From NCBI GenBank assembly GCA_029260555.1, contig JAJDCZ010000019.1, positions 1 through 41,165 of the forward strand: 41,165 nt of DNA. The letters are read 5' to 3'. The position numbers were made by a program, and so were the translations under genes. The notes beneath the pieces were generated by a model. The model saw only the letters and a list, made by a program, of their open reading frames with translations, did no database searches and was not told the DNA's origin. Of this stretch, positions 6,906 to 15,530 are shown piece by piece (positions within the stretch are counted from its first letter, which is position 1; each line of letters opens with the position of its first letter). The DNA is from Phycisphaerales bacterium. GTDB lineage: Bacteria; Planctomycetota; Phycisphaerae; Phycisphaerales; UBA1924.

Positions 6906-7637
6906 ATGTCCAATCTGCCTTTACTGTTCACGCTGCTGGCCCAGAGCGATCCGGCTCCCTCAAAAAGCCTCTGGCAACACATTGCTTCGGGTGGTCCTAT
7001 AGGCATGATCATCATTGCGCTTTCATTTGCAGCTGTGGTGCTGATGATCGTCCATTCGATTCAGCTTCGCAAGATAAAACTTGCTCCAGAGTTGATTGTG
7101 CATGAGCTGAATCATCTGTTATCCAACAATGACATTGATGGCGCAGAGCGTTTCTGCCAGGAGCCTGACAACGATTCATTTCTCACGCAGGTCATCGGTT
7201 CTGCACTTTCACGATGCAAGCAGTCGCCGTTTGGTTTTCTGGAGTTCAGAGCAGCCTTGGAAGAAGCAGGCGCTGATCAGGTCGCAAAGCTCTATCGCTC
7301 AACTGAAATCATCGGCTTCATCGCAACGGTCTCACCCATGCTCGGACTTCTCGGCACGGTCGTTGGCATGGTTGGCGCGTTTGACACCATCAGCACCAGT
7401 GAAGGCTTTGCCAGACCCGACCAACTGGCAGGCAGCATCTCCGTTGCACTGATCACTACGGTGCTGGGGTTGATCGTGGCGATTCCATGCACAGCTGCGT
7501 TTACTTTTTTCAGGAACCGCATCGATCATCTGGCGGTCGAAGTTTCCAAGATCACCGAACAGCTATTGGCTCATGTTGAAGCGCCCCCTGCCGCACCAAC
7601 TGCGGCTCCTGCTGCGAGAAAGGCTCAGCCCCGGTGA
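6906..7637 (+). CDS. MotA/TolQ/ExbB proton channel family protein
   Basis: A 243-residue inner membrane protein. Helix 1 is at about 31-50, followed by a cytoplasmic domain, then helix 2 at 136-159 (IGFIATVSPMLGLLGTVVGMVGAF) and helix 3 at 177-201 (ISVALITTVLGLIVAIPCTAAF). Helices 2 and 3 carry the family threonines that line the ion path. The tail is Ala/Pro-rich. An AAGGA lies 9 bases before the start codon, and the gap to the previous gene is 12 bases. In this family the pentameric channel works with ExbD/TolR dimers; two such genes follow directly. It should convert proton motive force into movement of a partner, here plausibly the SxxxH VWA protein. Confidence 0.92.
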   Translation: MSNLPLLFTLLAQSDPAPSKSLWQHIASGGPIGMIIIALSFAAVVLMIVHSIQLRKIKLAPELIVHELNHLLSNNDIDGAERFCQEPDNDSFLTQVIGSALSRCKQSPFGFLEFRAALEEAGADQVAKLYRSTEIIGFIATVSPMLGLLGTVVGMVGAFDTISTSEGFARPDQLAGSISVALITTVLGLIVAIPCTAAFTFFRNRIDHLAVEVSKITEQLLAHVEAPPAAPTAAPAARKAQPR

Positions 7638-8077
7638 AGCATCGACCCAGACCATCCAGACTTCGCCTGAACATGACACCCATGATCGATGTCGTCTTCC
7701 AGTTGATCATTTTCTTCATGTATACCTCGCAGTTTGCCAACATGACGCGCACGCAAGTAGATCTCCCCGAACAGCCCGGCCTTGCTGATATCGCGACCGA
7801 TCCATCTGCCATGGTTGTTGATATTCATTCCGATGGCACCATGTTTGTCGATGGCCAGCAAGCAGACCTCGATCAGGTTCTGCGCATGGTTCAAAAGGAG
7901 ATCATTAAAGCAGGCAAAGACCCCAGTGCAGTTGACCTGCTGATTCGCGCTGATCGCAGCGGCATGGCTCAACGCATGAATGAACTGGCAACAGGACTGG
8001 CAGACCTCGGCGTGCGCTCGTGGAAACTGGCAACAACTGATATCGCAACTGGAGCATCTGAAGGTGGCAGCCCATGA
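7634..8077 (+). CDS. ExbD/TolR family protein, first copy
   Basis: A 147-residue protein with a short basic cytoplasmic N-terminus, one membrane helix at about 16-34 and a periplasmic domain. The helix motif NMTPMIDVVFQLIIFFM carries Asp19, the proton-relay aspartate of ExbD/TolR. The GTG start overlaps the ExbB stop (GTGA). The periplasmic part (PSAMVVDIHSDGTMFVDGQQ and following) fits the ExbD/TolR fold. It should form the stator core with the ExbB-like protein. Confidence 0.92.
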   Translation: MKHRPRPSRLRLNMTPMIDVVFQLIIFFMYTSQFANMTRTQVDLPEQPGLADIATDPSAMVVDIHSDGTMFVDGQQADLDQVLRMVQKEIIKAGKDPSAVDLLIRADRSGMAQRMNELATGLADLGVRSWKLATTDIATGASEGGSP

Positions 8078-8487
8078 ACTTCTCCAAGAGCAAAGAGCTG
8101 CCAAGCAAGGAAAAGGAGTTGCCTCTGACCACCATGATTGATGTGGTGTTTCTGCTGCTGGTGTTTTTCATGGTCACAACCACCATCTCCAAGCCTGAGT
8201 CTCAGCTGCCTTCTGCACTACAGGTCGATCGCAAGGGGTCAGCCGCTCTGGATCTTCAGCCTCAGATTTTATGGATAGAGCGAAGAGACGATCGAGCTGC
8301 GTTTCGTATTGGCCAGCAGATCGTCGCCGATCCGGTTGTGCTCACGCAGATTCTTGCTCAGCTGCCCAAGGATGCAGGCGTTTTTGTGCGAGGCAGTTCA
8401 GATGTCACTGTGGATTCGATCGCTGCGGGTTTGCAGGCATGCAGCAATGCCGGTTTCACAAAGGTGAGTTATGTCCCTGTACGCTAA
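8074..8487 (+). CDS. ExbD/TolR family protein, second copy
   Basis: A 137-residue protein, clearly diverged from the first copy. The membrane segment TTMIDVVFLLLVFFMVTTT holds Asp23, so proton relay is conserved here too. The periplasmic domain ends GVFVRGSSDVTVDSIAAGLQ, a typical ExbD pattern. The ATGA overlaps the preceding stop. One ExbB with two ExbD genes suggests a hetero-dimeric ExbD, as in AglQ/AglS of the Myxococcus gliding motor (comparison from known systems). Confidence 0.92.
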   Translation: MNFSKSKELPSKEKELPLTTMIDVVFLLLVFFMVTTTISKPESQLPSALQVDRKGSAALDLQPQILWIERRDDRAAFRIGQQIVADPVVLTQILAQLPKDAGVFVRGSSDVTVDSIAAGLQACSNAGFTKVSYVPVR

Positions 8488-11164
8488 ACCACACATCATC
8501 GCAATGGTTCTGCTGAGCCTCCTGTTTCATCCTGCATTGGCGGATGAAAACACGCTTGTTGATGATCGTGCTGATGCACTGTCAAGATTTCTCCAACTCC
8601 ATGATCTGACAGAGCTCCATGCTGTGCATCTTCGGCATCGTGTCGAACAGACAAAGGGCAAAAAGCAGACCGAGCTGGCAGAGCAACTGGCCAGAATCTA
8701 CATTCAGATGCTTTCAGATTCACAATCAGATCAAGCTCGCATGCGCTGGGAAACATTGAGCATGTCGCTGCTTAAACTGGTACCAAATGCCAGCACGCAT
8801 GGACTTCAAATCGACCTTGCAAAGGTACGGTATCTTCACGCTGAATCCATCGCAGAAAAAAGTATTCTGCGCCTGGTGCCAGAAAGCGAAACTCTGCAGG
8901 CGATTGCAGATCTTCAACAAGTCGCTTCTGATCTGCAAAGGCTCGGCACAACGCTGAATCGGCGGGTACAGCTGCTTGAACGCCATGAAGAACGACCCAG
9001 CTCAGACCCGGATGTCATCAGATCCGCATTGCGAGAAGCCCGCAGGCTGCGTTCCGTATCTCGTTATTATCAAGGCTGGTCGCTGTTATATATTGCGATG
9101 CTCAACAACACTCCTGCAGATGCCCAAGAAGCGCTGCGGGCATTTGGCTGGTTGTTGAATGCACCGCCCGGCAGGCCTGCGAGTATTGAAAATGTTTCAC
9201 CCGGGATGCTGCGTTTTGAGCATGTTGCAAGATCTGCGGTCGGTGCTGCGTTGTGCGAGTCGATGCGAGATAACGCATCTGAAGCCATGCGCTGGCTTGA
9301 TACGGTTTCGCAGACTGAAACCGTGCCACAGGTTGTGCGGGATCAGATCCCCGCAAGGCGGATCTTCGTGCTGACCCGCGCCCGTCGGTGGGCAGATCTT
9401 GATCTTCTGATTCAGCGTTTACGCCGTGACAATCCTCCAAAACCACTGGACATTACCCAGGCAAGGCTCTTGGCGATCCTGACGCTCGATCAGTCTGAGC
9501 AGACTAGGGACGATACCGTCCGCCGAGTCTTGCGGGCACTTGCCCAGACAGCTATTGCGGACCTGACCACCGGCGGACAGATTCATCAGGTTCTCAACAT
9601 TCTTGATCTTTATGGCGATGCACCCATCGGCACCAAGGGGTTTATCGTTCACTTTGTCAAAGGCATGCGAGATTTCGAGCGTGCCCGCATTCAACTCAAA
9701 GAGCTGAGCACACTGATCGCACCCGCAGGCTCTGATACTGAAAAACTTTTCATCCGTGCCAGCAAGTCCTTTTCAAAAGCCCTTGCAGATCCTCAGCCTG
9801 ATCGCTTTCCAGCTGAACACGGCAAAGCTTCATACATGCTTGGTTCATCGCTCATCAGCACCCGGTCATTTGATCAAGGCGTTCAAACGCTCCAAAAACT
9901 CGCATCAACGACACAAGATCAGACCCTGGCACGCGATGCACTCTGGCTCGCCATTCGAGGCATGGATGAAGCCATCAAACTTGGCCAGGAATCCATGGCT
10001 CAAACCCGCAACGAGCTCTCATTGATCTTTCTTCAGTCTTATCCACGAACCGAACAAGCCGCTGCTCTGCTCCTCAAACAGGCTGCAGATCCAACCTTTG
10101 ACCCTCGCCAGGCAGTGGAAACACTTTTATCGGTTTCGCCAGACTCTCCACTCTATGAAGCAGCAAGACGGCACGCTGCCAGCTTCTTGTATCGACTGTA
10201 TCGCAAAGCATCATCTTCTGATCGGGATTTTCTGGCTTCGCGATTTGTAGACATTGCTGAGCCTCTGCTTCAGATAGATGCCAGTCTCGTGCGCACCCAG
10301 ACCGGCGAGCCTGCTGCCCGTGCTGCCAGATCTGCGGTGCTTCTGGTCAGGCAAATGGCCGATGTCCTTTTGGGCGTGAATATCCCCACGGTTCCCGCAG
10401 CAGACCGCGCACGAGCGGCTCTTGATCTGCTGAAGAGCATTGCCAACCAGGCCAACATCGATCTGGATGAAATCCAAGGCGAGCTTCTGTTTCGCAGGCT
10501 TCAAATTGCGATTGTCTACAATGACGATCAACAGGCTGAGGATCTGCTCCTAGAAGTTCGCGCCCTTGGTGGCCGATTCGCTGAACAGTGTGATCGTCTG
10601 GTTTACAAAACTGCGATTAACGACTGGAGCCGCGACACCAGCAACCCGAAACTTGCCCGGCAGGTTGCCCTCTCAGCTTCTGCGGTGCTTCGATACATGG
10701 ATCAGAACGATCAGGACAGCCCCCTCGTGCTTTCGCTGTTCAACACCATCGCAGCCAGCGCAGCGGTCGTCTTTCATGCTGAGCAAGACAACGACATGCG
10801 AGACATTGCCTTGCGTGCAGATCGCAGGCTCTTTGATCAACAGCGCATGAGCGCCAGTGCTCTGAGGCGTTTTGCAACACTGAGTGAAAACGCTCGCGAT
10901 TTTGACTCGTCGCTGCAAGCCTGGCTCAGGCTCATGGGAGGCGTAACTGTCAACACCAGCGACTGGTACGAAGCAAGATACGAATCTATCCGGCTCATGC
11001 TCTTGCTTGACCCGGCGCGAGCCAGACGCGCCATGGCTCAACACAAGATTCTCTACCCGAACCTTGGTCCTGCACCCTGGGCAGATCTCATGGCCGAACT
11101 TGATGCTCGCATCAGTATCACGCCCGACAAACCAACTCAAAGCACGCAAGAGGAGGGCGGATGA
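8471..11164 (+). CDS. Large secreted alpha-solenoid protein of unknown function
   Basis: An 897-residue protein with a signal peptide (MSLYAKPHIIAMVLLSLLFHPALADE, cleavage near residue 24). The rest is almost entirely helical, with repeated short amphipathic helices rich in Leu, Ala and Arg (for example ALWLAIRGMDEAIKLGQES and RYYQGWSLLYIAMLNN), as in TPR-like solenoids; I did not delimit individual repeats. It overlaps the second ExbD by 17 bases and has AAAGGTGAG just upstream of its ATG. It probably acts in the periplasm as a scaffold or effector of the ExbB/ExbD machine (inference). No enzyme motif seen. Confidence 0.8.
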   Translation: MSLYAKPHIIAMVLLSLLFHPALADENTLVDDRADALSRFLQLHDLTELHAVHLRHRVEQTKGKKQTELAEQLARIYIQMLSDSQSDQARMRWETLSMSLLKLVPNASTHGLQIDLAKVRYLHAESIAEKSILRLVPESETLQAIADLQQVASDLQRLGTTLNRRVQLLERHEERPSSDPDVIRSALREARRLRSVSRYYQGWSLLYIAMLNNTPADAQEALRAFGWLLNAPPGRPASIENVSPGMLRFEHVARSAVGAALCESMRDNASEAMRWLDTVSQTETVPQVVRDQIPARRIFVLTRARRWADLDLLIQRLRRDNPPKPLDITQARLLAILTLDQSEQTRDDTVRRVLRALAQTAIADLTTGGQIHQVLNILDLYGDAPIGTKGFIVHFVKGMRDFERARIQLKELSTLIAPAGSDTEKLFIRASKSFSKALADPQPDRFPAEHGKASYMLGSSLISTRSFDQGVQTLQKLASTTQDQTLARDALWLAIRGMDEAIKLGQESMAQTRNELSLIFLQSYPRTEQAAALLLKQAADPTFDPRQAVETLLSVSPDSPLYEAARRHAASFLYRLYRKASSSDRDFLASRFVDIAEPLLQIDASLVRTQTGEPAARAARSAVLLVRQMADVLLGVNIPTVPAADRARAALDLLKSIANQANIDLDEIQGELLFRRLQIAIVYNDDQQAEDLLLEVRALGGRFAEQCDRLVYKTAINDWSRDTSNPKLARQVALSASAVLRYMDQNDQDSPLVLSLFNTIAASAAVVFHAEQDNDMRDIALRADRRLFDQQRMSASALRRFATLSENARDFDSSLQAWLRLMGGVTVNTSDWYEARYESIRLMLLLDPARARRAMAQHKILYPNLGPAPWADLMAELDARISITPDKPTQSTQEEGG

Positions 11165-14064
11165 CCAGCATGGGTCCTGTTGCGATGTTCCTTGGTGAAT
11201 CCAGCGCTGCTGGCGGGCCGTTCGTATTGCTCAGCCTGCCTGTCGCCCGCGTTGATGAACAAACCATCACCGCAGCACTTGAGCTTCGCCTAGCGACTGT
11301 CAACAGCCATCCCCACGCCTCCACACCCGCAGCTGACGAAGTGCGGCTGGCTCTCTACGCTGCTGCTGCCCAGCTTGGCGACCCCACCACCTGTGATCAT
11401 CTCATCAGCCAATGGACTCATATCCAAAAACAACGCAAAGCCCCGCAGCACCCAAAGCCCACAACCCCGACTTCCATCCGGGCTAACATCAAACAACCTA
11501 GTCAAAGATGCCCTGTGCAAGTGCGAACCGCTTCCAGACGCCCGCATCTAACCCCGGGGCAAATAGACTCACATGATGTGATGCTCGCCATCGGACTCAG
11601 TGGCGGCTGGAACCATCGCTTCCTGCGTTCCATCTCCATGATCGCCCACGCCCGAGGTATCGATTCTGCAACACTTGCTGAATCACTCCGAAACTTCTCA
11701 ACCAACATCTCTGACCCCTCAACACAGCGCCTCACCCCAGCACCAACTGTAAATGGCTCGTCAGCTGCGGGACAACAGGCGATAACTTCCAAAGTATCGC
11801 CTGCTTCATTACAACCGCTTCCGCCACAAGTCAAAGGCAAACGCGACTGGTTTGACTTTGTCATCCTCGGCGGACTCATCACGCTCTTTCTTCTGGTCGC
11901 GCTTATCTTTAAAAACGACAAACTCTCCCAGATGATCCAGAGCCCCAGACCTCCAGATCAATCACCTGTTACTGATAATCCCCAGTCGGATAATTCTTCC
12001 CTTTCATCAACGACAGACAACTCTGATGCGCAACCAGCTCATGATGCCGGGGCAACCGCTGGCGAATCCGATTTGAACTCAACAGATTCAATACCAGCCG
12101 ATGCCCGTGATCTCACCAAGAGTTTCCATGATGCCCTTGAAGGCCTGGAGATTTCACCCGAAGAATCCATCCAGCGTTTTGAGCAGAGCATCAGAGTATT
12201 GAGTTCTGCGTGGGTTTCGTTTGCACCGGATCAACTTCTTGTAGTGCACAATGCGATTATTGACTATCTGTACGCGATCGGATCTGACCGTGATCTTACC
12301 CAGCGTGCTGCGGATGCTCTGACCCAGCTGGCACTTGTACTGGCTGAGGATGAGCCATTGGATCAGCAGTCGATCAGTTCATCAGCCTGGTCCGCAGGAA
12401 TCATCGCCAGACTCAGTCGCGAACGAAACCTCCCCGCGTTGCTTGATCGCAGGCTCGTCGATGCAAGAGGCTCACTCTCTGGCTTTACCAACGCCACCTT
12501 TGAGCAAGGCATTCTCTGGATTCTTGCTCGTGTGCCTTCACATCTGCTCAAGCATACATCACCTGATTCTGATGCCATCAATGAACAGGCCTGGGATGCC
12601 TGGCTTGACATGATTAATGATCTCACTTTGATTGACGCTGCCAGGCGCGATGATCTGCTGCTGCTCGGTCTGGACAAACTCCTCAGGCAAGGCCCTGATC
12701 CACTCAAAGACCGTTCAGCAAACAACCTGCTTGTGCGACTCGTACTCAGCCTCACATGGCGTAACGACGACCCCGCTCGCAACAGACTCCTGCAATGGAT
12801 CATGGATCGAGACATCAGCCCGCGCGCCATCAACGCCCTGACCGCAGCGCTGGTCACCCGTTCTTCTGCTCCAAACCTTTCGCCGGACATGGTCCTCAGA
12901 TCAAACGCCTCCGCAGCTGACAGGCAAGCTCTTCGCCAGCAATATGCCCAGGCGTGGAACATTCAAAGTCTGATTGACAAGGATCAGGTTGTACAGAGCC
13001 TGCTTGAGATCGCTCAAGAGCAGCTTGATGACTCGCCCTTGCCATCCACCACCGTCGAACAAATGGCATCTGCCATCAGAATCTCACGCATCAGTCAGGC
13101 TGCGGGTCTGTGGTGGAACGGCGACCCTGAAAATGCCCAGTCGGTGCTCGAACACCTCTTAGATCCCATCCAGCAGGCCTTTGATGATTCTGCCATCTAT
13201 GGCGACCGAGGCACACTCACAACAGGCACCGGTCAATGGGGCGAAAAATACCTCAATGCCAAAAGCAACATCCCCGTGCGAGATCAACTGCTCAGCGAAC
13301 TTCAGCTCAACGGCGGCCCCAAGGGCACCATCGATGCTGAAGTTCTTGTCAGAGAAGCATGCTTTGGATCACCCCACGATATCAAAACAAAAGCACAGGA
13401 CCTCGTCGAAGCCAATCGTGACAATCCCGCAGTGGTCAATGGCCTGCTCGAATACGCACCCCGCATCCCGCCTTTGACCAGACTCTCGGTCATGATCGAA
13501 AATGTCACTGCCAGGGATCTGCCTTCGGTCGATCACAAAGCCTGGCGCCCCATCGCCCGCAGAGCACTGGTTCAAAGGCTCCTGGAACTGCTGGCGGATC
13601 AACAAAACCTGGGGCTGATAGATCGTTTTTCAACCATTCTTGCCCAGTCATATATGACGCGGGTATCAGGATTTATCAGTGATTCTGATTCTGTTCTTAC
13701 AGACCCACCTTCACTCTGGGCTGCTGAACTGGTTCAGAATCTTCGTCTGACCGCGGAGGCATTCGTAGGCTCACCCGCGATCGGTTTGACACTGGCGCAG
13801 ATCAATCAACAAGGCACAGGTCGACTTCGCCTTGCCCAGGGACCGGTACAGGTCTTTGCAGCTCATCAGGTCCATGCAACCTATCTGCTGGCTTACATCG
13901 TGGCATCGGAACAGCCTGAAAGCACGCCTCAGGTCAGCGCTATCCTGCAACAACTTGCTACTAATCGCCGCGCTGCGTCCAATATCATTCAGCAGGTCGA
14001 TCTGGCTGAGCGGGTCATGCTCAGGCTCTGGCTTATGCGCATCACAAAGGCAAACCTCGGATGA
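11161..14064 (+). CDS. Large single-pass membrane protein with a big helical periplasmic domain
   Basis: A 967-residue protein. Residues 1-230 lack a signal peptide and look cytoplasmic. A membrane helix follows at about 231-250 (FDFVILGGLITLFLLVALIF), then an acidic Ser/Asp linker and roughly 650 residues of helical repeats. The N-terminus has a conserved-looking block (RLATVNSHPHAST, DEVRLALYAAAAQLGDP) and a low-complexity Pro/Thr/Lys stretch at 90-130. GGAGG lies just before the ATGA that overlaps the previous stop. With a cytoplasmic head and a periplasmic solenoid it could link inner-membrane events to the periplasm, as GltG/GltJ-type proteins do in Myxococcus (analogy only). Family not recognised. 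Confidence 0.8.
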   Translation: MTSMGPVAMFLGESSAAGGPFVLLSLPVARVDEQTITAALELRLATVNSHPHASTPAADEVRLALYAAAAQLGDPTTCDHLISQWTHIQKQRKAPQHPKPTTPTSIRANIKQPSQRCPVQVRTASRRPHLTPGQIDSHDVMLAIGLSGGWNHRFLRSISMIAHARGIDSATLAESLRNFSTNISDPSTQRLTPAPTVNGSSAAGQQAITSKVSPASLQPLPPQVKGKRDWFDFVILGGLITLFLLVALIFKNDKLSQMIQSPRPPDQSPVTDNPQSDNSSLSSTTDNSDAQPAHDAGATAGESDLNSTDSIPADARDLTKSFHDALEGLEISPEESIQRFEQSIRVLSSAWVSFAPDQLLVVHNAIIDYLYAIGSDRDLTQRAADALTQLALVLAEDEPLDQQSISSSAWSAGIIARLSRERNLPALLDRRLVDARGSLSGFTNATFEQGILWILARVPSHLLKHTSPDSDAINEQAWDAWLDMINDLTLIDAARRDDLLLLGLDKLLRQGPDPLKDRSANNLLVRLVLSLTWRNDDPARNRLLQWIMDRDISPRAINALTAALVTRSSAPNLSPDMVLRSNASAADRQALRQQYAQAWNIQSLIDKDQVVQSLLEIAQEQLDDSPLPSTTVEQMASAIRISRISQAAGLWWNGDPENAQSVLEHLLDPIQQAFDDSAIYGDRGTLTTGTGQWGEKYLNAKSNIPVRDQLLSELQLNGGPKGTIDAEVLVREACFGSPHDIKTKAQDLVEANRDNPAVVNGLLEYAPRIPPLTRLSVMIENVTARDLPSVDHKAWRPIARRALVQRLLELLADQQNLGLIDRFSTILAQSYMTRVSGFISDSDSVLTDPPSLWAAELVQNLRLTAEAFVGSPAIGLTLAQINQQGTGRLRLAQGPVQVFAAHQVHATYLLAYIVASEQPESTPQVSAILQQLATNRRAASNIIQQVDLAERVMLRLWLMRITKANLG

Positions 14065-15086
14065 TCAAAGCCTCAGCCATCTTGATATTGACACTGATGT
14101 TCACGGTCGGACCTTGTGTACAAGCATTCGAACCGCCAAATTTGACCAACATGCCCGAGCCTGCAGATCCCCCCCCAGAAGCTCGATACCTTGATCAGCT
14201 TGTGGCGCTTGATCCTGCTGAACCTGAAACTTATTTCAACCTTGGCGAGGTGGTTGCGGATGAAGCGCACACGCCCAGCCAGGTTGCCTTGGCGCGCAAA
14301 CTTTTTGTTCTTGCTTTTGAACTCAGCAGATCTCAGCCTGATTCTGACCGCCTTGGTGCAAGCATCTGCCTGGCGCTGCGTGATATCGAGCGCATCGAGC
14401 AAAAAAGACGCTGGCTGCTGGCCATTGCGAAGATGCTCGATCCCAGGCTGGCATTGACCGACTGGAGTCTCTCTCGCACTATCGCGACAGACATCAACAA
14501 CATTGCCTACAAAGCCGCCACCGCGGTTGGTCTGGCTCGTGCAGGCCGGGGCGTTCAGGCACGCCTGCTGCTCGAAGATCCCCAGGTTCAGGACATGATC
14601 CTGCAATACGAAGCTTTGCTTGGAGCTTCCGGTCAAAGCGGTGCGTTCACACGCATCAAAGGCTACGCAAAGTACTGGCCCTGCCCCCAGTGTGGAAACG
14701 AGCGCATCGTCAATCGCCCGGGGCGTGATGAGCCCAAGCACGCACTTTGTCCGACCTGTGGCGGCGACCCCGGCCCTCGAATCACATCTTCTGAACTCAT
14801 TGCACAACTTCGCTTTGAATCCGTCATGCTCAGAGGCGTACAACGCTCATGGGCTGCCCAACTTGTTGTCGACCGAGGTGAGCCCCTTCAAGATCCAACA
14901 CCAAATGACATTGCTCTGTTCTACACGATTGATGCAACAAAAACACAGTACAAAAATGGCACATGGGTCATGCCCGGGGAATCAACCCCGCCTGAAACAT
15001 CCACGCCTACGATCTCCCCAAACGACAACCATGACCCCAAAGGACCAAACCATGACCCCAAAGGACCAAACCATGAGCCAGACTGA
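14061..15086 (+). CDS. Secreted TPR-like protein with a zinc ribbon
   Basis: A 341-residue protein with a signal peptide (MIKASAILILTLMFTVGPCVQA, cleavage near 22). A TPR-like segment (LVALDPAEPETYFNLGEVV, then LARKLFVLAFELS) is followed by a four-cysteine zinc ribbon: CPQC (C208, C211) and CPTC (C230, C233). The C-terminus has a 7-residue tandem repeat HDPKGPN twice. A four-Cys ribbon in an exported protein is unusual and might instead form disulfides. The start overlaps the previous stop (ATGA). It is probably the last structural gene of the VWA/Exb operon. Confidence 0.78.
   Translation: MIKASAILILTLMFTVGPCVQAFEPPNLTNMPEPADPPPEARYLDQLVALDPAEPETYFNLGEVVADEAHTPSQVALARKLFVLAFELSRSQPDSDRLGASICLALRDIERIEQKRRWLLAIAKMLDPRLALTDWSLSRTIATDINNIAYKAATAVGLARAGRGVQARLLLEDPQVQDMILQYEALLGASGQSGAFTRIKGYAKYWPCPQCGNERIVNRPGRDEPKHALCPTCGGDPGPRITSSELIAQLRFESVMLRGVQRSWAAQLVVDRGEPLQDPTPNDIALFYTIDATKTQYKNGTWVMPGESTPPETSTPTISPNDNHDPKGPNHDPKGPNHEPD
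15031..15072 (+). repeat. 21-bp tandem repeat duplicating a start codon and ribosome site
   Basis: Two perfect copies of a 21-bp unit (15031-15051 and 15052-15072) begin ATGACCCCAAAGG and end ACCAAACC. Each copy contains an ATG in the downstream gene's frame and an AAAGGA placed 7 bases before the next ATG. A third ATG follows at 15073. In the upstream gene's frame the same bases encode the HDPKGPN repeat. Confidence 0.9.
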
Positions 15087-15486
15087 GACCCCCAAGCCCG
15101 CGTCACCCCAGGAGCCCCCCTCTGAGTGGAACGCCAAGCCTCAGATTTCGTTTGAAGATTTTGCCAAGCTTGATCTTCGCGTTGCAAAGGTGCTTGAAGC
15201 TGAGGATCATCCCAATGCAGACCGCCTGCTCAGGCTTAAGATTGACGATGGTTCAGGCGTTGCCCGGCAGATTTGTGCTGGCATCAAGGGGCACTATGAG
15301 CCTCAGGATCTTGTCGGCAGACACATCATCATCGTTGCCAACCTCGCGCCCCGGACAATCCGAGGCGAAGAGTCCCGAGGCATGCTGCTGGCTGGGAGCA
15401 ATCTTCCAACTGATGAAGATGCACCTCGCCAGGTGGTCCTGCTTACGCCGATGGGCGATCTGCCTCCCGGTTCAACAGTTTCCTGA
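15073..15486 (+). CDS. tRNA-binding OB-fold protein (MetRS C-terminal / Trbp111-like)
   Basis: A 137-residue protein. After a Pro-rich lead, residues from about 24 onward match the EMAP-II/Trbp111-type tRNA-binding domain found at the C-terminus of methionyl-tRNA synthetases: ISFEDFAKLDLRVAKVLEAE, HPNADRLLRLKID, then NLAPRTIRGEESRGMLLAGS. Here it is free-standing with no synthetase body. Three in-frame ATGs (15031, 15052, 15073) are possible starts; the last two have AAAGGA at good spacing, and I take 15073. It overlaps the zinc-ribbon gene by 14 bases. It probably binds tRNA; why it travels with this operon is unclear. Confidence 0.85.
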   Translation: MSQTETPKPASPQEPPSEWNAKPQISFEDFAKLDLRVAKVLEAEDHPNADRLLRLKIDDGSGVARQICAGIKGHYEPQDLVGRHIIIVANLAPRTIRGEESRGMLLAGSNLPTDEDAPRQVVLLTPMGDLPPGSTVS

Positions 15487-15510
15487 ACAACCCTCAGGTA
15501 CAAGTCCAAT

Positions 15511-15530
15511 CCAGAATCAGCCAGAATCAG
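15511..15530. repeat. 10-bp tandem duplication at a convergent gene end
   Basis: CCAGAATCAG occurs twice in tandem just after the tRNA-binding gene and reaches into the stop region of the minus-strand gene at 15527. No terminator hairpin is visible in this 40-base convergent gap. Confidence 0.6.

Noticed and set aside
6906..8487. Zorya-type phage defence (ZorA/ZorB are MotA/MotB-like).
   Set aside because: The ExbB-like protein lacks the long cytoplasmic tail of ZorA, there are two short ExbD proteins, and no Zor helicase or nuclease gene is present.
14620..15030. Upstream extension of the tRNA-binding protein frame to 288 residues.
   Set aside because: It runs inside the zinc-ribbon gene in another frame, and its translation is Ser/His/Pro-rich with no domain; the domain starts only after 15073.
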